DNA of 7,396 nt. Source: Candidatus Aminicenantota bacterium. Its GTDB lineage: Bacteria > Acidobacteriota > Aminicenantia > Aminicenantales > Aminicenantaceae. This document shows positions 6,157 through 7,396 of this stretch, piece after piece. Positions within the stretch are counted from its first letter, which is position 1; every line of letters starts with the position of its first letter. Under the pieces are notes generated by a model. The model did not search any database and was not told where the DNA came from. It was given only the letters and a program-made list of their open reading frames with translations. A program made the position numbers and the translations under genes. Location of the stretch: positions 1-7,396 of the forward strand of contig SOIA01000292.1 in assembly GCA_004378665.1 (NCBI GenBank). Direction: 5' to 3'.

Positions 6157-6491
6157 TCGAGTCCTACGCGTTCGGTCGGATGGAAATTGAAGGCCAGGTT
6201 TACACCTCTGACCTCATCCTCTTTCCAGACAAAGTCAAGGAGTCATGGTGGCGGGAAACCGGGCATAAGCTCTCTCTAAAAGACATTGAGGACATCTTCC
6301 GGGAAGCCCCGGATGTCCTCGTAATCGGGACGGGTTTCCATGGTTTGATGAAGGTGGATGAGGGAGTGAAAGAGCACGCCAGGTCGAAAGGAATCACGCT
6401 TGTTGTTGAAAAAACAACACAAGCTGTTCAAAGTTACAACGATACCGCCTCCCAGCAAAAAACGATCGGCGCTTTCCACCTGACATGTTAA
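6153..6491 (+). CDS. Mth938-like domain protein (DUF498 family)
   Basis: A 112-residue single-domain protein of the Mth938/AAMDC/NDUFAF3-like fold. Visible family traits are an opening AFGRMEIEG strand pair (6-14), YTSDLILFPD (17-26), the glycine-rich VLVIGTGFHG (55-64), a TTQAVQSYN helix (88-96) and the C-terminal HLTC (109-112). Members occur in archaea, bacteria and mitochondria; NDUFAF3 assists complex I assembly, but bacterial members have no settled function. The ATG overlaps the rnc stop as ATGA, so translation is coupled to RNase III. No signal peptide or membrane segment is present. It is full length and intact. Confidence 0.9.
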   Translation: MIESYAFGRMEIEGQVYTSDLILFPDKVKESWWRETGHKLSLKDIEDIFREAPDVLVIGTGFHGLMKVDEGVKEHARSKGITLVVEKTTQAVQSYNDTASQQKTIGAFHLTC

Positions 6492-6533
6492 GGCGTGTTC
6501 TCATAGACACTCCCTACTTCTTCCGGAGTTATG

Positions 6534-7184
6534 ATGGCGAAATGCTCAAAATGCAAACAAAGAAAGGGCAAACGTTACTGCGTGGCTCTGGATGATCATC
6601 TGTGCAGCCTCTGCTGCGGCCTGCTCAGGGAAAAGGAGATTCACTGTCCCCAAAACTGCTCGTTTCTCGAAACTCACAGCTCCTACCAAGAAGACCGGAT
6701 AATCGAAAAAAAACAGGCTTCCCAGCCAAAAAGAATCTCTCCTGAAGAGGACATATTAAAAGATGAGCGAATAGCCTGGCTCGCCTTTCACATTGAAGCT
6801 CCTCTGATGGAATACGCAATACGAAAGAAGTCATTCACTGACAGGGAGGCTCTTTTGTCCTTAGAGTACGCCAGAGAAAAGATAGAAAAAGACAAAGGGC
6901 TTTTGATTATACTGGATGAAGCGAATAAGCCTAAAAATGAAATCGGAGAAGCCATCTCCCAGAGTATAGACAGATGCCGGTATGAAAAAAAGATCATAAT
7001 CTCCGGAAATCAGGATATCTATAAAAAAGATGAAAAAATCCGCTGCCTGGAACGGATTATGCTTTCCGTTCAATTTATCAGTCAAGGAAACTTAGAAGGA
7101 AGGGCTTATCTCTCGCAGCTGATTCACCGGTTTTCAAAACTCAAGGAGCTTTCCACTCAAAAGAAGCTGATCACCAAATCCTGA
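6534..7184 (+). CDS. Uncharacterised protein with eight-cysteine zinc-binding-like N-terminus
   Basis: I do not recognise a named function. The 216-residue product begins with a compact Cys-rich module: C4-x2-C7, C16, C24-x2-C27-C28, C38-x3-C42, in the context RKGKRYC and CSLCC. The spacing would suit two structural zinc sites. Similar CxxC...RYC...CSLCCG proteins occur, as I recall, as hypothetical proteins in several Gram-negative-type phyla. The remaining 170 residues are charged and look mainly helical, with no membrane segment. Two ATGs are adjacent (6531 and 6534). GGAG (6525-6528) is only 2 nt from the first but 5 nt from the second, so 6534 is preferred. An in-frame TAG at 6504 limits upstream extension. 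It follows the Mth938-like gene by 42 nt, probably in the same operon as rnc. Role unknown; nucleic-acid binding is only a guess. Confidence 0.8.
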   Translation: MAKCSKCKQRKGKRYCVALDDHLCSLCCGLLREKEIHCPQNCSFLETHSSYQEDRIIEKKQASQPKRISPEEDILKDERIAWLAFHIEAPLMEYAIRKKSFTDREALLSLEYAREKIEKDKGLLIILDEANKPKNEIGEAISQSIDRCRYEKKIIISGNQDIYKKDEKIRCLERIMLSVQFISQGNLEGRAYLSQLIHRFSKLKELSTQKKLITKS

Positions 7185-7396
7185 ACCCGAATTTTTCTTC
7201 CTTATTGTCAGACCCTCCTGAACAGCAAATATACGAGCAGACTTTTTTCCCGTTCATGATTGGACGTTGAATCCGACTTCCCGGATTGTATCCATCCAAG
7301 AAATACAAGCTGAAAATAAGCATCAAGACGCATCCTCTCTACGATGTCACAATATCACCTTTTGATTCACCTCTAAAGGCGATTGACCCCTGTAAA
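7185..7396. other. Intergenic region with no supported gene
   Basis: None of the six frames contains an open frame with a start, ribosome site and protein-like composition. A 6-bp inverted repeat AATCCG/CGGATT (7270-7287, loop ACTTCC) is present, but without a following T-run. No clear terminator is visible after the Cys-rich gene. A TTGACC hexamer at 7383-7388 could be a -35 whose -10 lies beyond the window. Confidence 0.5.

Noticed and set aside
7270..7287. AATCCG/CGGATT inverted repeat as terminator of the operon
   Set aside because: The stem is short and not followed by a T-run on either strand.
7339..7395. Open minus-strand frame at the right edge, as the tail of another gene
   Set aside because: Only 18 codons to a stop, with no ribosomal or compositional support. 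Chance openness is likely.

Overview
The window is ordinary bacterial chromosome: dense, mostly co-directional, and moderately AT-rich (GC in the 40s percent by eye). There are no transposases, phage genes, rRNA or tRNA genes, or CRISPR repeats. The gene set is mazG, a DUF1844 protein, ribF, pyrR-pyrB-pyrC, rnc, an Mth938-like protein and a Cys-rich protein. It includes a DUF1844 gene and a free-standing PyrR, but no Firmicutes-type gene order. That suggests an Acidobacteria-, Aminicenantes- or deltaproteobacteria-like lineage. This placement is an inference from recall, not a search result.

Layout. Positions 1-64 hold the probable tail of a plus-strand gene. A hairpin at 74-102 separates it from mazG, a nucleotide-pool cleaning enzyme that lies convergently on the minus strand (111-899). 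Positions 900-1027 are a divergent promoter region. From 1028 everything is on the plus strand. A small Lys-rich DUF1844 protein is followed after 4 nt by ribF (FAD/FMN synthesis). A 272-nt leader (2322-2593) then precedes pyrR, pyrB and pyrC. These are followed by rnc (RNase III), a small Mth938-like protein that overlaps rnc by 4 nt, and a protein with an eight-cysteine N-terminal zinc-binding-like module. The last 212 nt (7185-7396) contain no gene I can support.

How the genes work together. PyrB and PyrC catalyse steps 2 and 3 of UMP synthesis. Their starts are fused to the preceding gene's end: the pyrB Shine-Dalgarno overlaps the pyrR stop, and pyrC starts inside pyrB. PyrR is the likely UMP-sensing RNA-binding regulator of this unit. 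The most interesting observation is in the leader before pyrR. A hairpin at 2414-2446 matches the PyrR-binding RNA consensus apart from one extra nucleotide in the loop, with competing hairpins around it. The second notable point is that RNase III has Gly where E. coli and Aquifex enzymes have a metal-binding Asp. I see no evidence for an entirely new system. The Cys-rich protein at the end is the least characterised gene.
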